Positions 10,336-21,171 are shown, numbered from the stretch's first letter. The stretch: DNA of 64,000 nucleotides from Pseudoduganella plicata (GCF_004421005.1 NZ_CP038026.1:1922001-1986000), one strand, 5' to 3'. Notes: a model not told the origin generated them from the letters alone. Numbers and translations: made by a program.

Positions 10336-13300
10336 TTACAAGCCGGTCGATGTCAGCTGCGCCGCGAGCACCGCATCCTGGCCGATCCACGTACCGATCA
10401 GGTCCGCACGCGTATGCTGCTCCAGGTATGCGATCCAGTTGGTCGCGCCGCCCGCCGCATCGGCCGCCAGTCCGGAGTTGGCGTACAGCGCCTGCACGAA
10501 CCCGATGTCGCTCATGCTGTCGTAACGCGCCCGGAACTCGGCCGACTGCGCGAAGCCAACTGCCAGCTGCGCCGCCGTCAGATGCTGGCCGGCCCACCAT
10601 GCCAAGCCAGGCAGGTCGGCGGCGCGATCCAGCACGGCCTGGTACAGCAGGCCCAGCGTTTCGACCTGCCCCCCTGGGTAAATGACAGGTCCAGCGTGCC
10701 GTCGGCGAATTCGCTCCGTTCGATGCCGGACACCGTATCCGCCTCGCCCGCCGACGCATTCGTCAGCACGACGGCCTCGCCACCCGTCACGAGCAGGCCC
10801 CAGTCGGACTGCTTGCCCGCAAAGACGGCCGTATCGATGCCGTCGCCGCCAACCACCACGTCGTTGCCGGCGCCCCCGTCGAGGCGATCGTCGCCGCTGC
10901 CGGTGATCCAGCCTTGCTCGGCCGTCACATCCGCCGCCGCGACGACGATACCGTCGGCATAATGTGCGCGGTGCTCGGGACTGGTGGCGAACGCCACCAG
11001 CACGTCGGCACGCGACAGCGCCGGCCCGTCCGTGCCGGCCAGCTTGGCGAGCCAGTGCGCGGCGCCCGTCGCCTCGCCTTCGCGCCCCAGCACCTGCCGG
11101 TACAGCGCCTGCGCATAGGCGCTGTCGGTCGTCACGTTCAGCGGCGATGCGGCCCATTCCGGCGACCTGAGGAACGATTGCGCCACCTGGGTCAGCGACG
11201 CCCCTTGCTCGACGTAGAAGTTCAACCCCGGCAGGTCGGCCGCGCGGCCGAACGCGCCGTGGTACAGCAGCGCGATGTCGCGCAGCGACACCGCCTCCGC
11301 CGCCAGGAACAAGAGCGCATCCGCCCCCGCATCGAGCTCCGCGCGTGCCAGCGTCTCGCTCTGCGCCGGGGCGAACATCAGCGTCTGGTGGCCCGCGCTC
11401 AGCGTACCGTCGGCAGCCAGCGTGAAGTCCCAGTGGCCGCGGTCGCTGCGCCCGCCCTGCAGCACGTCGTTGCCGGTCCCGCCGGAAACGCTGTCGTTGC
11501 CGATGCCGCCGGCCGCCGCGTCGTTGCCGGCGTCGCCCGACAACAGGTCGTTGCCCCCGGCGCTGCCGATCACGTCGTCACCGCCACCGCCGGACAACTG
11601 GTCATCCTCCGGTCCCAGGAAGACGCTCTGGCTGGCGTCGTCGCCGATGACGATGTTGTTGCCCGCGCCGCCGCGCAGCGTGGCCGCGCCGACGACGGCG
11701 GCAAATTGCACGTTGTCGAGCTGCAGCGTGACGTTCGGGCCCACCTGCCGCGCATCGAGCACGATGCCGTGCACGGTGGCGCCCGTCGGGGCGGCGCCGG
11801 TGATCAGGATTGTGCCCGCCGCCGTGGCGGGCGCGGTCGGCGTCACCGTGGCCGTCTGCAGCAGAGTACTGGCCAGCAGGTTGTCGAGGAAGCTCGTGCC
11901 CTGGCCCGTCATCTGCTGCTGCACGTCCGAGCCGGTCGTGGTCTTCTGCTCGATGCGGCGGATCAGGTCCAGCAGCGCCTCCTGGTTCGACAGCAGCGTG
12001 GCCGGCCCGCTGGCGTCCAGCCCCGTGCCCACCGGCAGGCTGACGGTGAGCGCCGCGCCCACGCCACCCTTCGTGGCGGCCAGCGGAATGTCGGCCAGGC
12101 CCTTGTTCGGCGTGTTCGGATCGTCGGTGCGCGTCGACGTCACGACCGGCACGGTGACGGTGGTGTTGACGATGCCGGTGCCCGGGTCGGTCTGCTGCGT
12201 GCTGGTGATGGGCACGCCGTCGACCGTGCCGGTAGGCTGCGGCTGGGGCGGCTGAGGCTGCGGCGGCTGCGGCTCGGTTCCCGTCTGCACGGCATAGCTG
12301 TTCGACGTGGCCGTGCCGATTCCCGCCGTGCCGTCCGCGCTATGCACCTGCGCCATGTTCAGCACGACCGTGTTCGACGCGGCCCATGCGTTGGCTGCCG
12401 GGGTCAGCGTCGCCGTCCACGTCAGGCCGCCGTCCGCCGTTGCCAGTTGGGTCAAGGTGCCGTTCGGCGCGGTTAGGTCGGCCAGGTCGAGATCCTGCAC
12501 CGCCTGGGTGAACGCGATCGTCACCACGGTCGTCTCGCCTGCGGTCAATGTCGTGTCTCCGACGGTGATCGTCGCCGCCGGCCGGAAGCCGACGTGGAAG
12601 CTGTGCGCCGCGGGGTTTGCCACCAGCGCATTGCCTGCAACGTCCACCACGCCGGACAGGCCGATCGTGTAATCGCCCGCCTCGCTGGCGTCCCAGCTGC
12701 CACCCGGCGCCGCCACCGTGTAGGTGACGGTATTGCCGTTGGCCTGCGCAGCGCTGACGGTCAGCGCGCCTGCCGGGCCGGTGACGGACACGTTGCCCGT
12801 GCCGATCGATACCTTGTCCAGCCCCGCGCCGCCCGTGTCGCCGTAGGTCACGGTGAACGTGAAGGTGGCCGTGGCCGGATCGATCAGGTCCGCGCGCACG
12901 GGCGTGGCCGCCGTCGGCGCCGCCGTGTCGATTACATAGGCCTGCGTCAGCGCGTTGCCGTGATTGCCCGCCGTGTCGCTGACGCGCACCTGCAGCGTGC
13001 CGCTGCCGGACAGCGTCTTGTTCTGCAGCGACCACACGCGGGATCCGATCGACCCGGTGGCCGTCGTCCAGCTGGTGCCATTGTCGAGCGAGACTTCGAC
13101 GAATTCGCCGGCGGCCAGCGGGCCGCTCAGCGTGCCGCCCATGTTCTGCGTCGCGTCGTTCGTGATGAAGTCGGTGCCGCTGGTGCCGTTGTCGGCCGAC
13201 AGCGCCGCATCGTCGATGGCGAGCGTCGGCGTACCCGTGTCGAGCTGGTAAGCGTGGCTGGCCGCGATACCGTCCTGCGCGTTCTTGTCGGTGACCTTGA

Positions 13301-15668
13301 TGACGATCGTGTCGGTGCCGGCCAGCGTGATGCCACTCCACTGCACGGTGGTGCCGCTGACCTGGCTCGTGATGTCCACCCACTTGCCGCCGTTGTCCAG
13401 CGAGCCGAATACCATGTCGTCCGCCGTCAGCGCCTTGCTGAGCGTTGCCGTGACCGTCTGCCCCGCCACGTTCGTGATGAAATCGGTATTGCTGATGCCG
13501 GTGTCGCTGGACAGCTTCAGCGCGGACACGGCCGGCGCGGTGCTGTAGGCAACGTTGAAGGTCCCGGCCGACGCATTCGCAGCGACGGCGTTGCCGGCCA
13601 GATCCAGCACGGAGCCAGCGTTGATGGCGATCTTGTACGTGCCCACGTCGCCTGTATCCCAGCTGCCGCCCGGTGCCTGCGCCGTATAAGTCACCTCGTT
13701 ACCGTTGACGGCGAAACCGGTGACACCCAGCTTGTTTCCGTTCGGGTCGAAGACGCCGACATTGCTCGTGCCGAACGTGCTCGCATCGAGCGTCGCGCCG
13801 CCCGTGTCGGCATACGTTACCGCGAAGGTAAATGTACTGCCCGACGGCGCGATCTGGTCATCTGCCTTGATGGTTGCCGTTGGCGCTGCCGTATCGAGCA
13901 CGTACGCCTGCGACGCGGCGCTGCCGTGGTTGCCGGCTGCATCGGTCACGCGCACCTGCAGCGTGTCGCTGCCGGTCAGCGTCTGCCCGGCCAGCGACCA
14001 GGTTTTCGTGCCCGCCGTATTGGCAGCCGCGGTCCACGTGCCGCCGTCGTTCAGCGATACCTCGACGGTGTCGCCCGCCGCCGTGTTGGCCGACAGCGTG
14101 CCGGAAAGGGTCTGCGCGGCGACATTGGTGATGAAATCACCGGCGCTGGCGCCGGTATCGGCCGCCAGCGCCAGCGACGCCGACGTCAGGGTGGGCGCGG
14201 TGGTATCGAGCGTATATCCCTGCGTGGCGGTCGTGCCCTCGTTGCCGTGCTGGTCGTCCACGCGCAGGCGGATGCCGCCGCCGGGAACGAGCGTCGCGCC
14301 CGTCCAGGCCAGCGTCGTGCCGCTGACCTTGCCGGTGATGTCGGCCCAGCTGCTGCCGTTGTCGACCGAACCGTAGACGACGTCGCCGGCCGCCAGCGCG
14401 CCGGAGAGCGTGGCCGTGATGGTCTGCGCGGCGGCGGACGTGGCGAAGTCCGAATCGCTCGCGCCCGTGTCGTTGGAAATATCGATGCCGGAGAACGTGA
14501 CCGTCGGCGCCGTGCGGTCCACGGTAACCGCCAGCGGGCTGCTGGCTGCGCTGGTCAGGCTGCCGGTGGCCGACGTCACGACCGAGTAGACGTTGTAGGT
14601 ACCCGTGGTGAGTGCGGCCGTATTGATGCCGGCCACGGTCCAGCTGCCATTGCCGACGGTGGCGGTACCTGTGGCTTCCCCGGCGTTATAGACGCCATTG
14701 CCGTTGACATCGACGAACACGCGCACGGTGCTGGTGGTGTCGCCCGCCGCGCTGGTGCCGGAAAACGTCATCGCATTCGCGGCCGTCACGTTGTCGGTCG
14801 TGCTCAGCCCGGTATCGCTGGCGGTGGCCAGGCCCGGCGCACCTGGCTGGCCAGGCGTGACGTTGACGGTGATCGTGCGGATCGCGGTGGCGCTGCCGTC
14901 GGATACCTGCACGCTGAAGCTGTCGGTGCCGGCATAACCTGCCGTCGGCACATAGGTCAGCGTGCCGCCGGGCGTGATGTCGGTCGCCCCGGTTGCGGCC
15001 GTGGCGCTGTTCAGGGTCAGCGTGCCGTGCGCGGGACCGCTATTCTGGGTCCACGTCAGCGTCTGGCCGGTATCGACGTCGCTGACGTGCAGCAGGCCGG
15101 CAAGGTTGACTGCGCCGCCGTTCTGCGCCGCGTTGAGCGACGTTGTCGCGCCGACGAACGATGGTGCGACGTTGGCCGCCGTGATATTGCTGAGGACGAC
15201 ATCGTCTATGCCGGGGATGAACGGGTCGTTCGAATTCACCATCTGGATATCGACGTAGGCGACGCCCTTGAGCGCGGGGTCCGAACCGATCAGCGTCAGC
15301 GAGAATTCCCCGTCCAGCGGGCCACTCACCACCGACCCTTTGTTGGTCGTGAAACGGAATTGCGCACCAGTCGTTCCGGGGATATCGGCAATATTGAGCG
15401 ACGTCAGATCGAACAGCTTCCCATTGTCGAGCGACAGGCGCAGGGACGTGGCAATTTCGTCGAAAGTGTTGAACAGCGCTTTGCCATGCAGGCGCGCGTA
15501 ATCGTGGTCGGTGTACATCACATCGTCCATCACAATCCACTCGCCGGCGTTGCCGGTAAATGTCAGCGTATGGCCGTCGACGGTCTGGCTGGCGATTCGC
15601 TGGAATGGACCGGCGTTGGGATCTTCGTCGGCGACTACGTTCGCGCTGAAATCAAATGTGCTGGACAT
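10336..15668 (-). CDS. Giant Ig-like/RTX/DUF4214 surface protein (one frameshift near the 3' end)
   Basis: About 1,777 residues after correcting a one-base frameshift in the C6 run at 10669-10674; uncorrected, the chain stops at 10578. Order of parts: an N-terminal domain (1-170); Ig/cadherin-like modules, including four copies of a cassette with signature DTGxSxxDFITNxAxQ at about residues 401, 506, 722 and 826; a Pro-Gln linker near 1135; RTX nonapeptides (GGAGNNIVIGDD, SGGTGNDVLQGG) at about 1330-1405 and again near 1595-1610; DUF4214 domains from about 1460 and 1670, each with a GRAADLPGLxF or DRAADLPGLxW type core. No signal peptide is present, so type I secretion with calcium-induced folding is expected. 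It follows the tail-collar gene; no type I exporter is in the window. Likely an adhesin or S-layer-like protein. Confidence 0.85.
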
Positions 15669-16392
15669 AACTATTAATTCCTGTGAGACGTTTTCCTGGC
15701 GCCGCTAACAATAGCTGCCCGATACGGGCAGCACATGGGCTATGGGCGCGGGGGAATAAGCCTTCAAGCGCAATAATGAAATTCATTGTGATAAAAGGTG
15801 GCAAGGTCGATGCGGTTCCCTGCAGCGAAACAGGAACGCTCACGGGCTTGCCATCTCCCGACAATTCGGTCGTGACGGTGCCGCCGCCCGCCGGCACGGT
15901 GACGTCGAACGGTTTCAGTGTGGTATTGGCATTATTGCCGCTATACGTCTTCACGGCCGAGGCGCCCATTGCCGGCTTGCCCAGCACGAGGCCCGCCGCA
16001 GGCACGTTGTCGGACGAGCCGGTATTGTCGGCGGGGATGGCGATACTGACCGCGGCACCGCTGCCCGGCTTGAAACTGGCCGTGTGGTTATGCGACGGCA
16101 TGTTCGCTGGCGTGAGCGTGAAGTCCGCATTGCCCGCAACGGTGACAGGCGAGGTGGTGCTGCCGCCAGTCTCTGGAGGCTGCCCGAGCTGCGTCGACCC
16201 CATCGGGAACCGGTTGCGCAGGTCAGGCAGCGCAAATGTCCTGACCCCGTCTCCACCCGGGAAGCGATTACCGATTACGGCATACAGCGCCGCGTATTGC
16301 TGTATCTGCAATAACGAGCCGTCGCATATTGCCCATCCCTGTGGCGCATAAGGCGCCGGCCAGAGCATTATGTGGCCAATGAATGTCTCCAT
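15652..16392 (-). CDS. Tail-collar / microcystin-dependent-like protein
   Basis: Contains the phage tail collar fold of MdpB-like proteins: METFIGHIMLWPAPYAPQGWAICDGSLL at the start (given in the first 30 residues), FPGGDGVRTFALPDLRNRFPMG, MPSHNHTA, and a terminal PPFITMNFIIALEGLFP. The family normally ends at this last motif. Here the frame runs on for 31 residues and overlaps the next gene by 17 nt. Adding one C in the run at 15750-15754 would instead give a stop at 15740, leaving a 217-residue protein and a small hairpin (15714-15732) between the genes. GGAGG precedes the start. It may assist the adjacent giant protein, by inference from adjacency. Confidence 0.8.
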   Translation of the reverse strand: METFIGHIMLWPAPYAPQGWAICDGSLLQIQQYAALYAVIGNRFPGGDGVRTFALPDLRNRFPMGSTQLGQPPETGGSTTSPVTVAGNADFTLTPANMPSHNHTASFKPGSGAAVSIAIPADNTGSSDNVPAAGLVLGKPAMGASAVKTYSGNNANTTLKPFDVTVPAGGGTVTTELSGDGKPVSVPVSLQGTASTLPPFITMNFIIALEGLFPRAHSPCAARIGQLLLAAPGKRLTGINSYVQHI

Positions 16393-16522
16393 CATTCCTC
16401 CAAGGTCTGATAATCGTCGCTGGTGGCGCGACCATCATGCCATAGGGCCTTACGCGCACGCGCATGAACCGGAAAATATTAATGTCCGGCAGAGGAAGAA
16501 AGATAAATTATTAATGTTGCCG

Positions 16523-18025
16523 TTATGCCTGCATCGTTCCGATAACCCGGTACCGCTCATGCCACGCCAGCGCCTCCTCCAGCACGTGCGGCGTCTGGCC
16601 GCCGCGCAGCAGCGCGCGCGCGTAATAATCGCGCAGCGCCGGGCGGAAGTCCGGGTGAGTGCAGCGCTCGATGATCAGCGGGGCCCGTTCGCGCGGCGCC
16701 AGGCCGCGCAGGTCCGCCAGTCCCCATTCGGTCACCAGCACGTCGACGTCGTGTTCCGTATGATCCACGTGCGCGACCATCGGCACGACACTGGAAATGG
16801 CACCGTCCTTCGCCGCCGATTTGCTGACGAAAATCGCCAGCTCGCCGTTGCGGGCGAAGTCGCCGGAGCCGCCGATGCCGTTCATCATATGGGTACCGCC
16901 CACGTGGGTGGAATTGACGTTGCCGTAAATATCGAACTCCAGCGCGGTATTCATGCCGATAATCCCCAGCCGGCGCACGATTTCCGGGTGATTGCTGATT
17001 TCCTGCGGCCGCAGCACGAGGCGATCGCGGTAACGGTCGATATTGTGGATGAAGTGTTCGTGCATCGGTGCCGACAAGGTGATCGACGACGCCGAGGCGA
17101 ACGCCAGATGCCCCGAGTCGAGCAGCGCGATGGCCGAATCCTGCAGCACTTCCGAATACATCGTCAGGCCGCGGAACGGCGATTGCGACAGCCCGTGCAG
17201 CACGGCGTTGGCAATCGTGCCGATGCCGGCCTGCAGCGGCAGCAGCTGCGGTCCCATCCGTCCGGCAGCGACCTCCCCTTCCAGGAATGTCACGACGTGG
17301 CGCGCGATGGCGTCCGTTTCCGCATCCGGCGGCAGCACGTTGGACGGGCTGTCCGGGCTGTCGGTCACGACGATGGCGACGATGCGGTCCGGATCGATGG
17401 CGATCGCCGTGGTGCCGATGCGCTCGCCCGGGGACGTCAGTTGAATCGGTGCGCGTTCGGGGCGCGGACGCGGCAGATAGATGTCGTGCAGCCCTTCCAG
17501 CGCCAGCGGCGCGGAGAGGTTCAGTTCGACGATGACGTGTTTTGCCTGCTGCACGAAGCTGGCGCTGTTGCCGACCGCCATGGTCGGCACGATGGCGCCA
17601 TCGGCGCGGATCGCCGCCGCCTCGATGACGGCGATGTCCACTGGCGGCAGCGCGCCGCTGCGCAGCTGCTCGGCCGTCTCGGACAGGTGCTGGTCGATGA
17701 ACAGCACCTCGCCCGAGTTGATCTTGCGCCGCAAGGCGGCGTCGGCCTGGAACGGCAGGCGCCGCGCGATGACGCCGGCGTTGGCCATCAGGCCGTCGCT
17801 GTCATTGCCCAGCGAAGCGCCCGTGATCAGCGTCAGGCACAGCGGCTCGGTGCGGGCCCGCTCGACCAGCGCGCGCGGCAAGGCCTTGGCGTCGCCGGCC
17901 CGGGTAAAGCCGCTCATCCCGACCGTCATCGCCGGCGCGAACAGGCGCGCGGCCGCGTCGGCGGGCATCACGCGCGCCAGCAGGTCCGCGCGGCGGATGC
18001 GGTGCGCATACAGGGCTTGGTTCAT
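16523..18025 (-). CDS. Acetyl-CoA hydrolase / succinate:acetate CoA-transferase family protein
   Basis: A 500-residue member of the Ach1/Cat1 CoA-transferase family. Diagnostic segments are VGMSGFTRAGDAKALP near the N-terminus, the glycine-rich GPQLLPLQAGIGTIANAVL around residues 255-275, and GMNTALEFDIYGNVNSTHV (about 350-370), whose Glu forms the gamma-glutamyl-CoA intermediate. It probably moves CoA between succinate and acetate or propionate in the cytoplasm. The start at 18025 has GAGGAGC upstream. It is divergent from a LysR regulator 97 nt away, the usual arrangement for target and regulator. I cannot decide the acyl specificity. Confidence 0.9.
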   Translation of the reverse strand: MNQALYAHRIRRADLLARVMPADAAARLFAPAMTVGMSGFTRAGDAKALPRALVERARTEPLCLTLITGASLGNDSDGLMANAGVIARRLPFQADAALRRKINSGEVLFIDQHLSETAEQLRSGALPPVDIAVIEAAAIRADGAIVPTMAVGNSASFVQQAKHVIVELNLSAPLALEGLHDIYLPRPRPERAPIQLTSPGERIGTTAIAIDPDRIVAIVVTDSPDSPSNVLPPDAETDAIARHVVTFLEGEVAAGRMGPQLLPLQAGIGTIANAVLHGLSQSPFRGLTMYSEVLQDSAIALLDSGHLAFASASSITLSAPMHEHFIHNIDRYRDRLVLRPQEISNHPEIVRRLGIIGMNTALEFDIYGNVNSTHVGGTHMMNGIGGSGDFARNGELAIFVSKSAAKDGAISSVVPMVAHVDHTEHDVDVLVTEWGLADLRGLAPRERAPLIIERCTHPDFRPALRDYYARALLRGGQTPHVLEEALAWHERYRVIGTMQA

Positions 18026-18083
18026 GGCGTGCTCCTCGATTCTCTTGTTGGATCGCGCCAGTATAAAATCCCGCCTTCATGCA

Positions 18084-18106
18084 GAATATGACTAATCTTC
18101 CGATTC
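18084..18106. promoter_or_regulatory. Candidate LysR operator in the divergent intergenic region
   Basis: GAAT-N15-ATTC dyad between the CoA-transferase and LysR genes, 17-39 nt before the LysR start. It fits a LysR-type T-N11-A arrangement controlling both promoters. Confidence 0.35.
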
Positions 18107-18122
18107 AGGATTCGCAAAATTC

Positions 18123-19001
18123 ATGGACATCCGCTCGCTGCGCTACTTCGTCGAAACGGCCCGCCTGTCGAGTTTTACGCAGGCGGCCGGGCTGCTGCAC
18201 GTGACCCAATCGACGATCAGCAAGATGGTGCACCAGCTGGAAGAAGAGCTGGGCACGCCGCTGCTGATCCGCGACGGCCGGCGCCTGACACTGACCGACA
18301 CGGGCCGCGTCGTCTACGCACGGGGGCAGGAAATGCTGGCGACGATGCGCACGCTAGCGGCCGAGGTGCGCGACATCCAGGCCACGCGGCGCGGCACGCT
18401 GACGGTCGGCATCCCTCCCATGATCAACCTGCTGTTTACGCCCGCGCTGAAGGCGTTCCGCGAACGCCACCCGGACATCGCGCTAGTGCTGCGCGAGGAA
18501 ACGGGACAGCAGGCCGAAAGGCTGGTGGCGGCGGGCGAACTGGAACTGGGCATGACCGTGCTGCCGGCGGATCCCGGCCTGGCTGTCGAGACGCTGCCGG
18601 TGGCGACGTACCCGATCTGGGCGCTGGCGGCGCCGGGCACGTTCCGCGCGGGCCGCAGGACGCTGCCGCTGAAAGCCCTGAAGGAGCTGCCGCTGGTGCT
18701 GCTGACGGACGATTTCGCCATAACGCGTGCGTTGCGGCAGGCTTTCACGGGCGCCGGGTTCGCGCCGCGCGTGGCTGCCCAGAGCGCACAATGGGACTGG
18801 CTGGTGGAGATGGCGTCCGCCGGCATCGGCGTGGCGCTGCTGCCGGAACCGTTCATCGACCGGCTGGCGGACGAGAAGCTGCACGCCGTGCGCATCGTCG
18901 AGCCGGAACTGCCGTGGCAGGTGGCGCACGTATGGAACGGACGCTATCTGTCGCACGCGGCGCGCGCGTGGCTGGACGTCTGTACCGAAGTGCTGGGCTG
19001 A
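18123..19001 (+). CDS. LysR-family transcriptional regulator
   Basis: A 292-residue LTTR. Winged helix-turn-helix at residues 1-60 (MDIRSLRYFVETARLSSFTQAA, then LHVTQSTISKMVHQLE), linker helix, and a periplasmic-binding-protein-like effector domain from about residue 90 (LTVGIPPMINLLF). It resembles CidR/CynR-type members. Divergent from the CoA-transferase gene, which it probably controls (inference from the layout). Confidence 0.92.
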   Translation: MDIRSLRYFVETARLSSFTQAAGLLHVTQSTISKMVHQLEEELGTPLLIRDGRRLTLTDTGRVVYARGQEMLATMRTLAAEVRDIQATRRGTLTVGIPPMINLLFTPALKAFRERHPDIALVLREETGQQAERLVAAGELELGMTVLPADPGLAVETLPVATYPIWALAAPGTFRAGRRTLPLKALKELPLVLLTDDFAITRALRQAFTGAGFAPRVAAQSAQWDWLVEMASAGIGVALLPEPFIDRLADEKLHAVRIVEPELPWQVAHVWNGRYLSHAARAWLDVCTEVLG

Positions 19002-19063
19002 CCGTGCGAACCAGCGCCGCACCGGCAGCCCGACGGTCCACGTCAGGCCGGCCGTGCGGTGGT

Positions 19064-19174
19064 TCAGCCCACCCTGCATGGCTGCATCGATCTGGCAGTC
19101 TTTTCGTCCTGTCCCGCATGGACGCGACCGGCCAGCAGGCAGCCGGCAAGGCAGGCAAATAAGGTGCTGCGCAT
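19064..19174 (-). CDS. Possible 36-residue secreted peptide
   Basis: MRSTLFACLAGCLLAGRVHA looks like a signal peptide, followed by a short mature tail, with a GGGGGG purine stretch 8 nt before the ATG. The sequence is short and there is no family match, so this may be a remnant or spurious. Confidence 0.3.
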   Translation of the reverse strand: MRSTLFACLAGCLLAGRVHAGQDEKTARSMQPCRVG

Positions 19175-19242
19175 GGTGTCCCCCCTGTTGCGACACCGTC
19201 ATGGTACCGGCGGCCAGCGCACCTGGCGTGTCCGGTTGCCCT

Positions 19243-19977
19243 TCAGGGCATGCGGCCCGTCCGCAGGGCATATGCCCAGTCGCCCCGGCCGTTGCGCTCG
19301 GCCAGTGCGGCCGCGCCATGCCAGTCGTACGCCAGGGCGATATGCTCGACAGTCCACGTCCCGCCGGTACGCTCGAGCACGGCGTAGCGGGCATGCGGCG
19401 TGCCGTTCTCCATCTTGTGCAGGATAGGATAGTCGTCGCGGTAGGCCTGCAGGCCGACGCTGCCGGGATTGACGATCAGGCGGCCGTCGTCCAGCAGCAT
19501 GCTGCGCGGCAGATGTGTGTGGCCGCACAGGAACAGGCTGGCCTGCGCGGTGCCCGCGCGCTCGCGCACCTCGTCATGCGCGGCCGCGTGCCGGCCGGCG
19601 GGCGAGACGCCATCGAGCCAAAGCACGGTGTCCGATGCGGGCGTGCCGTGCACCATCAGGACATCGTCGACAGGCCGCAGCGTGGCGGGCAGCGCGCGCA
19701 TCCAGTCGCGCTGGTCGTCCGTGATGTCGTCGTGGGCAAAACGGTCGGAGGGCCGCATCCGCGCCGGATCGCAGCCCATCTGGCGCTCGTGGTTGCCCGC
19801 GATGGTGGGAAAATTCAGCGGCATCAGGCGCGCTGCCGTGGCGCGCGGCTGCAATGGGCCGGACAGGATATCGCCCAGGTTGACCACCACGTCCACGCGG
19901 CGGCGCGCGATGTCGGCCAGCACGGCCTCCAGCGCTGCCAGGTTGCCATGGATGTCGGAGATGGCCGCGATTCTCAT
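19243..19977 (-). CDS. Calcineurin-like metallophosphoesterase
   Basis: A 244-residue YfcE/MJ0936-type phosphodiesterase. All dinuclear metal motifs are visible: DIHGN (residues 8-12), VNLGDIL (about 33-39), AGNHE (about 60-64), LMVHGTP (about 107) and CGHTHLPR (about 148). NPGSVG follows, as usual for the small single-domain members. Cytoplasmic. Physiological substrate unknown. It lies alone between the LysR gene and a divergent small gene. Confidence 0.92.
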   Translation of the reverse strand: MRIAAISDIHGNLAALEAVLADIARRRVDVVVNLGDILSGPLQPRATAARLMPLNFPTIAGNHERQMGCDPARMRPSDRFAHDDITDDQRDWMRALPATLRPVDDVLMVHGTPASDTVLWLDGVSPAGRHAAAHDEVRERAGTAQASLFLCGHTHLPRSMLLDDGRLIVNPGSVGLQAYRDDYPILHKMENGTPHARYAVLERTGGTWTVEHIALAYDWHGAAALAERNGRGDWAYALRTGRMP

Positions 19978-20057
19978 GATTGTCAGTATAAGCGAGGGAC
20001 ATCACAAATCGCGTCCCGCGGCCATGCCAGAATGGACGTTTGCAACGGAGGCTGGCG

Positions 20058-20303
20058 ATGGAATACGAATACCGTGGTTATACGATCCGCAGCGAAGTAT
20101 ACGAAGACCCGACCGGCGGCCAGGTCAGGTGGCATTGCGCCGTCGAGATGCGGCCGCATACCGGAACCGCCCCCGAGCGCTTCACGACCGAGGAGCACTA
20201 TGCTACCCGCGACGAGGCGGAACTGGGCGCGCAACGCGCGGCGCGCGACTACCTGGACCGCAAGCTGGCTGGCCTGACGGCGACCCACAACCCTCAGGTA
20301 TAA
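20058..20303 (+). CDS. Conserved small hypothetical protein
   Basis: An 81-residue protein (MEYEYRGYTIRSEVYEDPTG...) with a charged C-terminal helix (DEAELGAQRAARDYLDRK). GGAGG lies 6 nt before the ATG at 20058, which decides the start over an upstream TTG. It overlaps the 3' end of the convergent membrane-protein gene by 10 nt. No recognised domain. Confidence 0.7.
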   Translation: MEYEYRGYTIRSEVYEDPTGGQVRWHCAVEMRPHTGTAPERFTTEEHYATRDEAELGAQRAARDYLDRKLAGLTATHNPQV

Positions 20304-20782
20304 GCCAGCAGGCGCCCGCAGCTGATCACCCCGACCCACAACAGCAGCGACAGCGCTGCGTGCAGCCGGGCGCGTGCAGGCGTGGCCGCCCCCACATCCC
20401 ACGCGGATACGCGGCGCCACGGGCCCAGATGGAAGAACGCCGCGTTGATGCCGGCCGCCAGCAGCAGCGCCATCTTCAGCGTGAAGGTACGGTTGCCGAG
20501 GAAATCGCCGGGCTGGGATGAGAACATCAGCAGTCCGGCAGGCACGATGAGCAGCAGGCTGCCCACGGCCCACGGCAGCAGATGTGCCGCCAGCGCGCGC
20601 AGCGGCAACGCCCGCGCGCAGCCCAGCACGCGCAAGTCGAACAGCGCGACGGCGCCAACCAGCACGGCAAACCCCGTGATATGGACGATCTCGACGATGG
20701 GATACAGCCACGCGGCCTCGCGCATCGCCTGCGATACCGGGGTCGCCGCCAGCCACGCCGCCCACGCGGGCAGCGCCGCCAT
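20294..20782 (-). CDS. DUF6644-like integral membrane protein
   Basis: A 162-residue protein with about four transmembrane helices: WLYPIVEIVHITGFAVLVGAV, HLLPWAVGSLLLIVPAGLLMF, LKMALLLAAGINAAFF and LHAALSLLLWVGVISCG. The Glu and His within the first helix (VEIVH) could bind a cofactor or metal. The ATG overlaps the stop of the upstream DUF6152 gene (TGATG), so the two form a coupled pair. I assign DUF6644 from recall of the family pattern; function unknown. Confidence 0.75.
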   Translation of the reverse strand: MAALPAWAAWLAATPVSQAMREAAWLYPIVEIVHITGFAVLVGAVALFDLRVLGCARALPLRALAAHLLPWAVGSLLLIVPAGLLMFSSQPGDFLGNRTFTLKMALLLAAGINAAFFHLGPWRRVSAWDVGAATPARARLHAALSLLLWVGVISCGRLLAYT

Positions 20783-21171
20783 CAGCGCAGTTCCGTCGTC
20801 TTGTCGCCCACGGTGATGCGCTCGGCGCGCAGCTCATCGAGCTTGCTGCGGTGCGGATAGCCATAGACCATGACCTTCGTCCCGGCGGCCAGCGCCTCCT
20901 TGGCCAGGCCGCGGTTCTCCATCCGCGAGGGCGGCGCCAGCACGACGTGCCAGCGCTTGTCGGCCGACTGCAGCAGCACATGGCCGTGCGGCTGCGTGTA
21001 GCCGCTTTCGACGATGGTGCCGGACAGGTTCAGGGGTTTGCCCGCATCGTATTCGCTCCAGCCGTGGTGGGCAAAGGCGCTGGTGGACAGCAGCACGGCG
21101 GCGAGTGCCGGCATGAGCGACCGTGACACGGGCGTACGTGTCGCGGGGGTGCGTGATATGGAGCGGTTCAT
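20782..21171 (-). CDS. DUF6152 family secreted protein
   Basis: A 129-residue exported protein. The signal peptide (LMPALAAVLLSTSAFA) ends at AFAHHGWSEYD, the HHG motif characteristic of DUF6152, followed by an OB-like beta domain (LNLSGTIVESGYTQPHGHVLL). The ATG at 21171 has AGGAGAAG 6 nt upstream. Translationally coupled to the downstream membrane protein, so they probably act together in the periplasm and membrane. The two adjacent His residues after cleavage suggest metal binding (inference). Confidence 0.82.
   Translation of the reverse strand: MNRSISRTPATRTPVSRSLMPALAAVLLSTSAFAHHGWSEYDAGKPLNLSGTIVESGYTQPHGHVLLQSADKRWHVVLAPPSRMENRGLAKEALAAGTKVMVYGYPHRSKLDELRAERITVGDKTTELR

Noticed and set aside
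12594-15677. 1,027-codon open frame opposite the giant surface gene
   Set aside because: Antisense shadow of a repeat-rich coding region; Arg/Gly/His-rich with no motif.
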